Positions 49,701-62,400 are shown, counted from the stretch's first letter. The stretch: 64,000 nucleotides of DNA from Niebla homalea (GCA_019925105.1 JAHGAU010000013.1:868001-932000), one strand, 5' to 3'. Notes: generated by a model from the sequence alone, not told the origin. A program made the numbers and translations.

Positions 49701-51670
49701 GTTTCAAGGTAAGGATGCCAGCGCCCTCCCCTCGACAATATCCGCCGGCCTCGGCATCGAACGCTCTTGAGGACCCATTGGGATTCAGGAAAGAGGCGGC
49801 AGAGAGGTTCTGGTACAAAGTAGGGCTTGTGATGACATTGACTCCTCCAGCCAGCGCCATGGAGCATTCTCCAGCAAGAAGCGCCTATGACGTGAGATCA
49901 GCTTACGGAACAACATGGTCTCACAGACTCATCGAGCAACTGACCTTGCTTGCTGTATGGATTGCAACTGCTGATGAAGAACAGGCTGTGTCAAAGGTAA
50001 TGGAGGGGCCTGTCCAGCCAAAGAAATGGCTGATTCGGCCGCTAATGAATGCTCGTAGGGTACCCGTGGCGGAGAACGCGTTGGCATTATCAGAAGCAAC
50101 ATTGTCTTCGTAATCTACTGACCCAACACCAAGATAGCAGCCCACATCTACCTCATTTCCTCGAGCTGGCAGACTGCAATATCCTGATGATTCCAGCGCC
50201 TCATAGGCGACTTGGAGGGCAAGTCGCTGCTGTGGATCCATAGAATTTGCCTCCCGACCTGAGACACCGAAGAAGCGGTGATCAAATGCATCAGGGCGTC
50301 TAAGAAAGTTTCCCCAATAATTCACCAGTCTGGGCTCTCTGCTGACATCAGACGGATTGAACCGCTCAATTGGGAGCTTGCCAATGGATGTTCCACCCCC
50401 GTGTATGAGGTGCCAGAATTCCTCAAGCGAATCTGCCTGCGCGAATCTGCAAGCCATACCGACCACAGCTACTTCCTCTACTGACTTTGCAGAACATGAA
50501 TGATCATCACTGGGGGATAAGCCATCTTTAAGGCTTGGCGTATTGAGTAAGATGGAATGAGGAACGACAGAGTCCTTGCCCAGGGGTACAAATCTGACAT
50601 AGTCCCGAGAAAGATCGTCCACGGTCCGCTTTACGGTTTGATACCAGTGAGCCCTTTTGCAGAGTATTAGGTCTATGGCAATCTCATGCAAAGCTCCGGT
50701 GCTTATAGTCTGAGTATCCGCGGTCGATCTTAGGGGCATGCGCAGCTTGTCAGCGTTGGGAAGTTTAATTCCTTTATTTGCAGCGCAGAGCTCTTTGAGT
50801 GCTTCAGCAAGTTGAGTATGTTTTGGGTGATGATAGCACCCATGAAGACCAACCGTCGAAGTCTTGATGTTGGCCTGGCTGAGTTGAGCACAGAAGGAGT
50901 GTCGATCGCGATCGGGCAACGTGACGGTAAGGGTCAGGTCATCTGTTATACAGGACACATAAGCCTGTTTCGGTGTACTTAGCAAATGCTGCTTGGTCCT
51001 TTCACCCAGAAGAGGGCTTATTGGAGGACGCGGGGAGGTTTACATTGGGAAAGAGATCGAGGGAAGTCTCCAGGTGGGTCCGGTCGGACGCTCTTTTCCA
51101 TCGAGCTGAGACGGCTACTGCTCGATCTGGCGGAGCGTGTGATAAATCCTCTGCATCAATGACAGTACCTATGTAGAAAGCTAGGCGAATAGCATTCGAT
51201 CCGTTCTGCTGCAACTCAGACCAATCACTCGAAGAAGCAAGAGCCGCAGCAGAAAGGAACCCAATGCAAAAGCCTTGTGCTCCTTGGAATTTCAAACGGC
51301 TATCGAATCCCGTGTCATCTTCAGTAAGGCGAGCAAGACTGACTAGTTGTGACAGGACGGTAAGTGGAGCCAAGACAGTTTGGCTGAGGTTCTGCGGATC
51401 TGGGATGTTGTCTCCGGCTGCAAAATCTTTGAGCTGGTCAGATCCTGCCTCAATGAGGGAATTGGTAATCCACGTGTCTTCACCCAAGGTAGAGTGAAAG
51501 TATCGAAGTCGCAGCAGAGTAGTAACCAGGAAAGCAAATTTCGTATTCTGCAAGAGAATTGACTGGAGTTCCGAGAGTTTCTCGTGTGTCCAATGCGTCA
51601 CCTGCGGGCCAAACAAGGCAATCCGAACTTCTTGCATGTGACTATCGGAGGAAGTGCCAACTGGAGTCAT
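43764..51670 (-). CDS. Non-reducing polyketide synthase SAT-KS-AT-PT-ACP-CMeT-TE
   Basis: Exons 51670-51044, 50964-49945, 49884-49509, 49444-48699, 48634-44782 and 44701-43764; product 2519 aa. Domains and key residues: SAT (about 1-330, GFCIG with C135, H250); KS from about 373 (DTACSSS with C537, [18 protein letters not shown]); AT (GHSFG, S983); PT (GHVV with H1299, D1486 in SLDNFLQ); one ACP (LGIDSLL, S1687); CMeT ([11 protein letters not shown], about 1974-1984); C-terminal esterase-like TE (HGGG oxyanion loop, GWSTGG with S2294, late Asp/His). It iteratively condenses malonyl units, C-methylates with SAM, cyclises in PT and releases by TE. This is the architecture of methyl-orsellinate synthases of the MpaC/AusA type. 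All active-site residues checked are present, so it looks functional. The GTG in frame upstream of 51670 was rejected as a start. Confidence 0.93.
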
Positions 51671-52544
51671 GGCGAAGCCTCGTAGCACGTTGAGTACTTG
51701 GAAAGAGGAGCAATGGTTGATGCGGTTGCTTCAATTTGCGAGGCACAGCTCGACGATATCATAATGTCTGACTACTCTGCGGATGACAACCTACAGAGAT
51801 CCTAGGGTACTCTAGCCAGTCGTAATTCACTGGAGAGGAAACACGTTCTGGTAGACCGTTGCCCTGCGCACTGCTATGATTCACTCGGTAGAATGATTCA
51901 CTCGGTAGTTACCTGAAGCCATCTTCGTTGCTATACCAGTGCTGTGTACAGGAACATGATGCGGTGTAGGGAACCCAGGTCTTGACCGAGGTTCGACAAG
52001 CCATGCGTAGCACGCAGTCCCCCCTTTCCTTTTCGCATCTTGCGGATTTGCTTGACCGAGCTGCATAGTAGCCAGGGTCTCGTGGCGCTTAGTAAGAATA
52101 TCGCTGAAATGGATACACTCAGGCTTCTTAATCGTGTGCATGCCCTTGACTTGAGTCGGTCAGGGGGTGAGTAGCAAAAAGAAAAAAGATTGAGCCACTT
52201 GGTAGAAGCTACCCAGCATCAATGAGACTTACCCGGTGTTGGGGCTTTTCATGCAGCCCACACATGATCGAACCCCAATTGTCCGCAGGTGGAGTGGGGC
52301 CGAGTAATTCCAATTCTACTGTGAAGTTAACCTCCCATTGGTCGACACGGTAGGTAGATAGTCGGATGACGTCTATTTGTCTATGAGCCCTATGACCGAG
52401 ATCGAACAGGTGTGCCATGTTAGTGATGGCGTGGCGGATAGTGGCGAATTAACTATTCAAAATTTATCGATGATTGCGACAGATCCTGGGGAAATCACAC
52501 ATCTAGAGTATCACTCTATATATCAGTGTCTATCGAGGAGTGGT
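51671..52544. promoter_or_regulatory. Divergent PKS / P450 promoter region
   Basis: 874 bp between divergent starts. TATA-like CTCTATATATCAG lies at about 52515, close to the chosen P450 ATG. A short 17-bp tandem duplication (ATGATTCACTCGGTAGA type) sits near 51878-51910. Coregulation of PKS and P450 is implied by layout. Confidence 0.45.
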
Positions 52545-54433
52545 ATGGATAGCATCCCGGACTTCGATACGTCTATCACGCCCTTGGTATGTGCAGGCCT
52601 ACTGCTCATCATCCTGCAATTATGTCGCACATGGTGGCGACTCAGGCAAATACCGGGTCCTTTGCTGGCGAAAGTTACCAATTTTCAACGTATGGGATGG
52701 GTTCAAACGAAGCACGCTCACCTCATCCTCCAAGACATGCATGAGAAATACGGCGATGTAGTTCGAATTGGTCCGAATATGGTCTCGTTTAGCAATCCTG
52801 AAGCCATACCCACCGTCTATCCCATGAGGGCCGGATTTCCCAAGGTGTGTGCATGCATTCAAGAAATCACACGGAAGGGATCAGAAGGAGGCATACTAGA
52901 ACGTGATCTGCTAACGATTTAGGGTGATTTTTATGCCACTCTTCGGCCTTATACCAGAGGAGGTGGTGCTTTGCACGCAGTGTTCAACACCACAGATGAG
53001 AAGCTGCATAAGCAGATCAAGAGCCCAATCGCGCCATTCTTCTCCATGACGAGCACGATGTCATTCGAAGTCCTAGTGGATGATGTGCTGGAGTGCCTCG
53101 TACAACAATTCGATCAGCGATTTGTTGGCAATCACGAAGTCTTTGATCTAGGTCAATGGCTACAATTCTTTGCGTTTGATGTCATGGGTACATTGACATT
53201 TTCAAAGCGCTACGGATTCCTCGATCAAGGGAGAGACGTTGAAAGCATGTTGGGCACAATCGTTGCCTTCATGCGCGACGGTGCGCCGGTGAGTGGCCTC
53301 CCAACTGACGTCGTCGATTCCAAGGGCAAGATACTGACCGACCACTGATCAGATGACACAAATACCCTGGCTTGACTATGTGCTGCGGAAGAATCGTTTC
53401 GCGGACTTCTTCCAGCGCCTTCTCCATCAAACAGCATCGCTTTCAATTCTTGGCTTTGTGGGCAAAGCCATCAAAGAGAAGCAGGAAAAGCTCGAAAAGA
53501 CCGAGTGGAAGAGCCAGGGCAATGCAGATGGAAGGAAGGACTTCCTCACTCGATACATAGAGCTCCAAAAGAACAACCCGGAGATACCTCCTTGGTAAGC
53601 CGTTGCCAGAATAGATGGAATAGAAGCAGGGTGATCACCTTTGTGTTGACTAGCGCATCCATAGGGCACCGACCGCGTGGACCTTCTCCAACGTGATTGC
53701 AGGATCAGACTCTGTGGGCAGCGTCATGCGCACAATCATGCACAACCTTCTTGTCTATCCACAGACAATGAAGAGACTCTATGACGAACTTCATGCCGCA
53801 AATCTATCACGCTCTTTCCCCAAATATAGCGAAGTGAGTAGTCTGCCGTATCTGGATGCATGCGTTCAGGAGGGATCCCGTATGCACCCGCCGTTCGCAT
53901 TACCATTCGAGCGTATCGTACCAGAAGGCGGCGTCACGGTCCTCGGTCACTTCCTTCCTGCCGGGACTGTGGTCGGTGGTAGCCCAAACGTCGTCAATCG
54001 GCACAAACCCACCTTTGGCCAAGACGCAGAGTTTTGGAGACCCGAGAGATGGCTCGTAGACGATCCTGCAGCCAGAAAAAGGATGGAGCAAGGCAATCTG
54101 ACAGTAAGCAAGACCTCTTGCTCCTCTCATCGCCCGCGCTAAAGATATTGTTCTAAGTTTGGGGCTGGCCGACGCGTCTGTCTGGGCAAACACGTCGGCA
54201 TCATGGAAATCAAGAAAATCATCCCAGTCCTTGTCCTAAACTACAAGGTAGGCTGACTTACTCCATTGTATCCATCGATTCTGCTGATGAATGTCAAGGT
54301 GAACATTGTTGACCCTGACAAATTCGCGGTCGAAAATTCGTGGTTCTTCTTTCAAACGGGGTTATATTCTCAAATCCAGAAGAGGCCCGAAGCAGCAGAG
54401 ATCATTAAGCATGGTAGTCAAGGCGGTGAATGA
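52545..54433 (+). CDS. Cytochrome P450 (pisatin demethylase-like class)
   Basis: Exons 52545-52844, 52923-53288, 53353-53594, 53665-54103, 54158-54247 and 54299-54433; product 523 aa. It has an N-terminal membrane anchor ([15 protein letters not shown]), proline hinge (IPGPLL), I-helix IAGSDSVGS (about 314-322), ExxR (E372-R375), FWRPERW, and haem loop [11 protein letters not shown] with C457. These are complete microsomal P450 features. The sequence style is that of the CYP57/pisatin-demethylase-like family, often found in secondary-metabolite clusters. An in-frame ATG 54 codons upstream (52383) is possible, but the membrane anchor begins only after the chosen start. Divergent from the PKS, so likely to oxidise its product after release. 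Confidence 0.88.
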
Positions 54434-55611
54434 GGGTTTGATAGAGCATGCAAGGGTCTTCATACGAACCTCTGCTACGGATGACAGTGGTGGTTTAGCT
54501 GCAAGTTGGCCAGGAAGACTCTGCTCTATCCATCTTCTTGCAGGCAGAGAGTCAACAGTAAGAATTGTATTTGCAAGATTGCGCAAGCGGAAATAGTACA
54601 GAGGTTAACTTCGAATGTCACGTAGTGATTGGGCTCACAGGGGGGAAGTAGGGTGTTTGTCATATTGCTGCGCTCCATTAGTATTCTCACAGTGCCTACT
54701 GCGCAACCTGAGCGCTTCAAGATCAGTCGATTATTCGCTCTGTAAAAGCACATTATAACAGTCAACTTTGTCTCTCCAAGGACATCACCTAATCATCCCC
54801 AGTAAAATGAGAGGCGCAATGCACACGAAACGCATGGGTCACAACCCAGCTTCCGGCCCCTCCCTTTGTCAGCGATTGCGCACCCACTTCACTGTCAATG
54901 CCAATTCGATGACTGTTACAGGGTCCTATCTAAGTGGGGCGTGAAGCCCGGACACGTGGGCACTTGAGTACCGCTCCCAGAGGCTTGAAAGGCTTTAAAC
55001 CCATTCGACGTGACAGACCGTTTCACCCAGGAATATTTCCCTCGCCGGGGGGAGGATCGTGCGTGGTACTCCTTCTCAGATCATGGGATATCCTTGGCCG
55101 GCACCATGGCTTGGTTCTCCTGCTGGCCACGCACTGGGGTGCATCTGGGAAATCCTCTTGAATGTGGACCGTTCACGCTGCACGATGCCTTCCACCTATG
55201 CCATCATGATCATTGCATCGTCCACCAAGTATATGAGCCTGCACATGTTAATGGCGAGCGGGAATGAATCTCGTGAGCGCGCTCGCGAGCATTGTCGAGG
55301 TAGATAAACAACGAGTATTACTAAGTTCAACAAACAAACTTTTACCTTCTCCTTCTTTCTTCGTTCTATCTTTCTCTTGTCTATAGTCCCCCTTCCCAAG
55401 GTATTTTGTATAATTGCAACATGATCACCCTGAAATTCAAGGCGATACCTATGTTCTCATCCTTGGCACTGACTCACGCCAGAGGCTTGGCAACTGAATA
55501 GGTTCGCGCTAGCACCCACTAGTTTTCCAGGACCATGCACATGAGATTAAATTCATTACGAATATATTGTAAAATATCGAACAATCGCCATTGCCAACAC
55601 AATGTCTTCGC
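54434..55611. other. Intergenic, right border of the cluster
   Basis: No supported gene in 1.2 kb. The tRNA that follows marks the return to housekeeping DNA. Confidence 0.5.
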
Positions 55612-55722
55612 GGTCTTGTGGCGCAATAGGCTAGCGCGTTCGACTGTTAAGAGGTGCACTGTTGAAACTATGCATTTACAGTAGTAATCGAGAGGTTGGA
55701 AGTTCGAGCCTTCCCAGGACCG
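55612..55722 (+). tRNA. tRNA-Asn (GUU) with 37-nt intron
   Basis: Acceptor arm GGTCTTG / CAGGACC (one G-T pair), D arm GCGC...GCGC, anticodon stem TTCGA/TCGAG with loop C-T-G-T-T-A-A and anticodon GTT, T arm GGAAG-TTCGAGC-CTTCC, discriminator G. The intron (about 55650-55686) lies one base 3' of the anticodon, the canonical nuclear position. The internal B box GTTCGAGCC is intact. Confidence 0.95.
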
Positions 55723-55732
55723 TTTCTTTTTT
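55723..55732 (+). terminator. RNA polymerase III terminator
   Basis: TTTCTTTTTT follows the tRNA 3' end directly; the T6 run at 55727-55732 is enough for Pol III termination. Confidence 0.85.
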
Positions 55733-58017
55733 GCTCCCTCCCAAAGTAACCTTGTTTTTTAGTCAGTGGATGAGTGGACTGGATTTCAGACGGCAACTTG
55801 TCTGAATCCAATCCTTGGTTACACACTTTTACAGTACGAGTACAAAAGAAGGTGAGATTACGCTTTGCCGCTTTGGAAACCTCTCTGGCATTCTGCCCCA
55901 TCCAAGACATCATTCTGTATGGCACTCAAGCGTTGCGTAAGCGTTGCGTCTTCGTGTCAAGCTTACAAGGTGTCATCATGAATGGAATCATTAAGTTCCT
56001 GAGAAGCGTGGGCTTCCTGGGATTGAAAGTTCAAAGATAGTGTTCATATTCGAGAGCTCTTCACACCCTACCTGTGAGATACGGCGGAGACAGCATTCAC
56101 AAGATCTTGGACGGAAGGTGACTTTTACTCTGTTTGAAGACCAATACAGGAACGTGATCAAGCACATAGACCTGATAATCCTTACACCGTCACCAAAGGC
56201 AATCACCTCTGAACATTCTAGCATTGCGAATGATCATCAACGATACATATCATCTTAGTATATGATTGTTATGCTCAGACTACTCGATGCACTGACACCT
56301 CTACCACCCATGGAGTACCACGTTGCAAAAGTTGGGAACCACCCTTCCACAGTCTTTGATCTGAACAGCTTCACAAGCCCACATCTACCGTTACACGGGT
56401 TACGTGAGAGAGCTATGAGTGTTGGGAGAGTCAAGTCAATTCACATGGCTTCCTTCAGTGATAGGGCTCGATGCTTCAGCTGGTGAGAGGAGCCCCATCT
56501 TGTGACGATTGTTGGGCTTGTTGAGTGGCCAACTCTCGCGAAAATCCTGAATGCTTTAATCTAGTGAGCAAATACTCGTAATTCACAAGAGCATCTGCCC
56601 GATCGGCGTTTGCGTGCTTGCTGTATTCAAAATCTAGGATAGGGTCTCGACAGCCTAATGGATGAAAGTTGATGTGAAGATGGGGTGATGCTCCCTTTGA
56701 TGCAACGTTCCCCCCTCCAGCCTACGGCTCCGGTATGCACCTGACGTCCTCATAGGATGGCGGATTGTCCTTTGGATCCGCTTCTTCTTTTAACTACAAT
56801 CGTACATACGATGTCCCTTGTATTTGTGCAATCACTGGCAAATACATCACATTTCAACGATCAGCTTGTGTGAGACAAGAGGAAACACTGTTCTGGTTTC
56901 CAATAACAACAACTTCCAACTCACGATTCTCGGGACAAGATCAACGCTTCTTGGACGAGCGACCTTAGTTCCGCCTGGTCCGTATTTCACGGTGAAGCAT
57001 CGGATGGCATAGGCACCGTGGGCAAGTCGCGATCACATCAATCTTAAACAGAATGAGCAGAGCAGTAATTTGAGAAACCTGCGCCAGGTCAAACACATTG
57101 GTGCTTGGTAAAGGAAGCTCCTCGTGGTTCTCTCAGCAGTCCAAAACTCGCGAATCTTCCGTCCGTCCGATGCAATCGATCCGCGCATCTCTGTCTCATA
57201 GCATAGTGTTCGTCATCAAGAAACGTGGTTCAGAGGAGACGCTGCCACCTGGAAATTAATTATAAGAATCCGAGGCTTAACAGCAATCTTTGCTCTTATA
57301 TCAACTACCGAAAATGAAGGACCAACCTGGTGGTAGCAAAGAGAAGAACCCCACCACAATGCAACTATCGTAGCTTGTCAGTGTGATATATCGTTGGAAA
57401 GTTACCTGGGAAACGGTTCATTCCTCATTCGTCTTTTCTCGCGAGGCTATCTCCCTACTTACATACTTTAGATACTGAGCCATCACTATTCATACAGTGA
57501 GTGAGCACTGGTGAAATGGAGCTTCCGACTGTGAGTGAATTTTGCGACAGTGGAGAAGAGTTCGAGAAAGCACACACAATTCGCGCCCGCATGTTTTGTC
57601 TAAACGCGGTATTTTTTGGTGCTTTTTCCATCGAGGCAGATAGGGCAGCATCACGCCCCAAAGGCCGACCTCTTGATGTGATGATTCGCAGCAACTCGAA
57701 ACAACAGCAAGCAGTCTGCGTTGATAACTGGCTTCCCAAAAAAAAAAAATTGGGTTCTATGTGTTGAAACGCCCTACCGTATAAACGGCGCCTGTTCTGG
57801 ACTGAGTTAGACTCAAGCTCGTTCATGGTTGAAGATACCCTCCCTCCTCCTCCCTCTCTTCGTATCCCTCCACCAGACATCCCTTCTCCTCCACTCTCCT
57901 CTCCTCTCGCTCCCTCTCACCCTCTTCATTCCTTTCACCACCCTGGCACCGTCCTTCGTCCCCACCAACCCATCCCAACCCTCCCCCCCGCACCCCCCGC
58001 GACGGCAGGTCCACCCA
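55733..58017. other. Intergenic, pyrimidine-rich near 57830-58010
   Basis: No supported gene in 2.3 kb. Overlapping ORFs on both strands at 57455-57880 have no family features. The 3' flank of cytochrome b5 is C/T-rich low-complexity DNA. Confidence 0.5.
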
Positions 58018-58360
58018 TCACTTCCTCTCCTCCCCGGCCTTCAAATACGTATATGCCCCAAACGCCAGCGCCGCCCCCACTAAAATCATCGCATACAGCC
58101 CGACCCCCATCCCGCCCGCGCTGTTGTCCGACTTGCCCCCCGTCGCGGCCGATGCTGTTGGCGCCGGGGGCGCCGATTTCTGCTCCGGATCGCCCGGCAT
58201 CCGCTTGAGCCCGCCGACGAGCAGGCCGTCCAAGATCTCGCGGGCCTCGTCGCTGTGGCCGACGTCCTCGAAGGCTTCGGTGGCGTCCTGGCCGCCGACG
58301 TCGAGGAGGACTTCTTCGCCGCCGCTGTGGGTCAAGATCAGATCCGTCAGTCCCTCTTTG

Positions 58361-58394
<34 letters not shown>

Positions 58395-58905
58395 ATTCCA
58401 GCTATAAGAGTTTTTGCTGGGGTTCTAGGACGGATAGAGCCGAGCGGGGGGGGAGAAGAGGATGGGTATCGGATTTGGGAGGAAAACGGAGAGAAGGCTG
58501 GGTTCTTCGGGGTGGGGGAGTTTTGAAGTGAGCAAGGGAGCGAGGGAGGGACGTACGGATGCTCATCCACGAAAGTTGTGGCGTTGTAGACTTTTTCGTG
58601 AACGACGAGGTAGAGGTCCTGTATCACACGCGCAGGAGATAGATCCCCCCCCCCCGGAATCAGCATGATGTGTCCACTTCTTCCCTTGCATTTCCACACG
58701 AACTCCTAGTTTCCCCTTCCATTTCCGTTGATCGCGCGTCCGACGCCACTCCATGAGTCCCCCGTATTATGTGCTGTTTGCTCTTCCATATCCGTCCTCT
58801 CTGCTGCTTTGATGCATGAACCGGAGGGGGGTGAAGGGGGCGCCTTACCTTCTTGGTGCTATGCTCCGACACGTCGGAGTATGTTAAGGTTTTGGTGTCT
58901 GACAT
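58018..58905 (-). CDS. CYB5: Cytochrome b5
   Basis: Exons 58905-58849, 58618-58557 and 58324-58018; product 141 aa. The N-terminal haem domain reads [33 protein letters not shown], then the axial-ligand motif HPGGEEVLL completed by splicing, and the second ligand in [12 protein letters not shown] Pro/Ala-rich linker leads to a C-terminal tail anchor ([20 protein letters not shown]) ending KAGEERK. It is an ER-bound electron carrier for fatty-acid desaturases, sterol enzymes and some P450s. Its closeness to the PKS cluster is probably coincidental, though cytochrome b5 can support P450s. Intron 2 carries a (TG)16 tract and intron 1 a poly-C run. Confidence 0.94.
58362..58393. repeat. (TG)16 microsatellite in cytochrome b5 intron 2
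   Basis: Uninterrupted TG dinucleotides (CA on the coding strand) near the 3' end of the 232-bp intron, about 40 bp from the acceptor. Confidence 0.95.
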
Positions 58906-59490
58906 GGTCGCTATTGGGCTCAAGGCAATATATGATGAAGAGGCGGCGGCAAGGTGACAATCCAGGTGATGGTGCAGCAATTGATTGACCGATCGATTAA
59001 TTGACATGGAAATTGTAGCTTACAGTAGTACATGTTTGCTCAATCTGGCAAAGCTTTGGGGTAGGAGGGAGAGGTGGTCGGATCTTGGCAGCGGAGATCT
59101 AATCCGCTCGGTCCGTACGAGATCCACTAACAGGCAAATGGGCAACGCCTATTGGTCAGGAGTATGAAGGAGTGCTTCAAGTGCAGGAATATTGTATTCT
59201 CAAATCGCTATTTCATAATAGAATGCAGCTGGACTACCCAGCTAAGCTACCGAGCGACCCCCTTGGAATACTGACAATGTCGTGTTATTTTAGATCCCCA
59301 CCCAACATACCAATATCTATACCCCCTCAGCCATCCGAGAGAATGCCTCTGGCCGTGTCAGTGTCACCGAAGACGTGGAAACACCATTGCGCCGTCGATG
59401 GGATTTCTAATCCTCGCTATGCACCAGACCCCACATGTTGGATAAGTTGAAGGACCAAAGATGCGGTGGTAGTTGAGTGCACTGTGGCCA
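58906..59490. other. Intergenic
   Basis: 585 bp between the cytochrome b5 start and the 3' end of the HECT ligase gene, both on the minus strand. It holds the b5 promoter and leader; no gene. Confidence 0.5.
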
Positions 59491-62400
59491 TCATGAGAGG
59501 TGGAAGGCCCCCTGACCTTCCGAGGTGGCGATGTGGAGCTGTTTTCGAAGGACGTCAATGTGTGAATAGTCGGGCAACTTGACATAGTTTGCACACGTCA
59601 TGACTGAAAGGAGGAAGTCATCCGAGGTGTACGGAGCCTCGGCCGGCTTGCAAACCACCGTGAACATGGGATTGAGGCTCTTGAAACCTGCCAGAAACTA
59701 GTCAGCCCTGAAGTGTATGCACGCGGCAGAGCTGCGAAACAGAGCGAACTCACCTCCAATTGGAAGCTTGGGACTGCCCGTTACAAACTGAAGGAAGTCT
59801 CGCCGTTCGGGAATCGTAAGCTCACTCATGACCTGCAAAAGATGGCGAACGCTCTTGCTATCCATGTTGTACCCGTGGTCTGCCTTGATCGAATCACACA
59901 ACGCTGCAAGACACTGATTAGTAGGGTTTGGGAGAAGTTTAGGGGACCAAGACTCACTTTCCATGCTCCAATCCTCCTCAACCCGCCCGAAGAGCATGAC
60001 AAGCTCACTCGGCGTGAACGCCCTCAAAGCAGAGTAGGCAAAGATCTCGGAGAAGCCCTCTCTGAATTGGTCTACTTGGCGCTGTACTCCGCTGCCAAGG
60101 GTCAGGTCAATGACTTTGTCTACATATTCACTGGCATTCTCGATTGTCACTGCCTTGTTGGCGCCGCCCTCGACAAGCTCGATATGGGGATAGCCGGGCA
60201 ATGTGAAGTCCAGGCCGAGATCCTCAATGGCCACACCATCAATGGTAATCCTCTTGATCTCACGAATTTTCTGGGCTGCTGAGAGGCCCCTATTACTCTC
60301 AATGGCCGTCTTGGCATTCGCATGTTGCTTCAGCAGCTTCAGTGACCTGGCAAGCTGTTCGTCGACCGTCTTCACAGCTCCGAGTGACAGAGGAACAGTC
60401 GATGGCTGATCCCCCACTCGGAAAAAGGTAGGATTCAGAGAGACGTCAATGATGCGGGAGTCAAGCATGGATCGCGCTATGAACTTCCCAAGTGTCCGGA
60501 AGTTGGCCAGAGCTTTTGTTCCAGCCTCGCTCTCGGCGATTTCGGTGGTCATTGGTGCGGGGAAAAGGCCATGTTTGCTGAATGCATATTCATCCTGTTC
60601 ATCCGTGTCATCCAGTCTCCAGAGCTTGGTTTTTTTCTTGGAGAACTCTTTAGATACTGATGAATAGAATTCGAGCGTAGGTCCAAGACCGGTGCCGACC
60701 TCATGGAAGTATTCAATCTCGAGGATGCTTGGAGATCCGGCATAGAGATCCAACACTTTGAAAGCCGAGTCGAGGATCCGGGTCCGCGAGATACGAACCT
60801 TTTGTCGCTGTAGCTTGTTCATGTAAGGACGATCATCCCGATGATTACGGTTGCGCGACTCCTCAGTGGATTGATTCAACCACCTCGTCATGGAACGATC
60901 ATAGCCGAAAGAGGTTGATTGAAGAAATAGATGGCGGGTCTCGAAGGGGAAAAGGAATGGATATAGTCGAGCCAAATCTTGGCTCCACTCAGGTAAACAG
61001 TTGCTTGCGACAATGAGAGGTTCTTCAAGCTGTCGGTTCAACTTGGCTGTAAGCTTGGTGTTCACGAATTGGGAAAGCGGTTCCGCCTTGAGATCTGCGA
61101 GCTGATCGCCATTTGCATCAAGCACGTCTTCAAGGTGGGTGTTCATCTCGTGAAACATGTTCAAGAGTCGGAGGATCTTAGATGTCTGCGGATGTCCGTG
61201 TAGTGAAGCAGGAAGTTCATCTTGCGCAGATCCTGCCGAGGTTGAGGGTGCTGGCGTCAATGCCGACTTTGGCGGTGGGGGCCCCTCAATCCGCTTGAAT
61301 TTGACCGTATGAGTGGTTGACCACACATTCCTCGTTACGGGGGATAAACGCTGGACGTCATTCTGGTGAATAGCCCTATAGATAGTCATATCGATTGGCA
61401 CTGGCCGTCCGTCAACGCTGAATTGAAGATGCCAATCCTGAGGTGTGGCTTGAATGGCTTCGGCGTAGGACATCGCTCCTCTTGCCTGAGCCAGGCTCAC
61501 ATGGCTGGCGGACACGTCGCGATGACGAGAGCTAGGGGTCTTCTGCGCTGGAGGTGGAATACCTGCGCCATGTGATGGTGTAGCCACTCGCGTGCCATCT
61601 TCCTTTCGGGCAGTCACCTTACCAGTCGACGCAACTTCCATATTGACTGCGCCAGGCTCGGGGACACGCTCGTCATTGAGGCTACTCTCGAGATCGTCAA
61701 CTATGGCATCAAGCGCACTGCTTCCGTCCATATCTTGATCATCATCATCATCAGTGACCTGGTGTTCATCAGCACATTCCAGTGGAGTTTGGACTCTCTC
61801 AGGCGGTGGTGGTGGCGGAGGAGGGGCATCGCGTGTTTCCGTGGACTTTGACTGGTGTCGCCGGGACGAACGTCGGGAGGTGCTCGCTTTCTCAGGTTCC
61901 GGAGTAGGATCAGAAGTATTGTCGCTCTTCTTAGACTTCACCAATTTGCGGGGGGTCCGGCTAGTGGAAGCACCATCTGAAGGGCTCGGCTGAGATGGGG
62001 GCTCACTTGGTATTCCACTAACATCAGCCAACCTATGCTGCGATCCAGGGACGCCAGCGGCGGCAGCAGCCATGGCGGCTATAGCATGCGAGACACCATC
62101 GCGGTGCCTATACCCTCGTGGGCGTTCAGCTAGGCTGATGCGAGGGCGAAGATAGTCGTCGAGCTGTTTCAACGGTGCAATTGCATGGACCGAAAGTGTC
62201 TGGTCGCTGTAATTCTTGTGTAATTCGGCTTCATCGTCGCTAACCAAACGCAGTCTTACTTGCTTGGAGAGCATGGAAGAGGGGTTGCTACGGCTATTGT
62301 CGAAGGCGTTGTGCGAGACTGTCATGACCTCAAACCGCTCAGCACGACTTAGAAGATCTTGGAGCTTGTGGATGAAGACGCTGAACGGGGTCATCGATGT

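Noticed and set aside
55668..55925. 85-codon minus-strand ORF
   Set aside because: Its 3' part is the antisense of the tRNA-Asn gene.
57935..58699. 254-codon minus-strand ORF with His-Thr repeat
   Set aside because: Reads through cytochrome b5 introns, including the TG tract; it only partly uses the real frame of exon 2.
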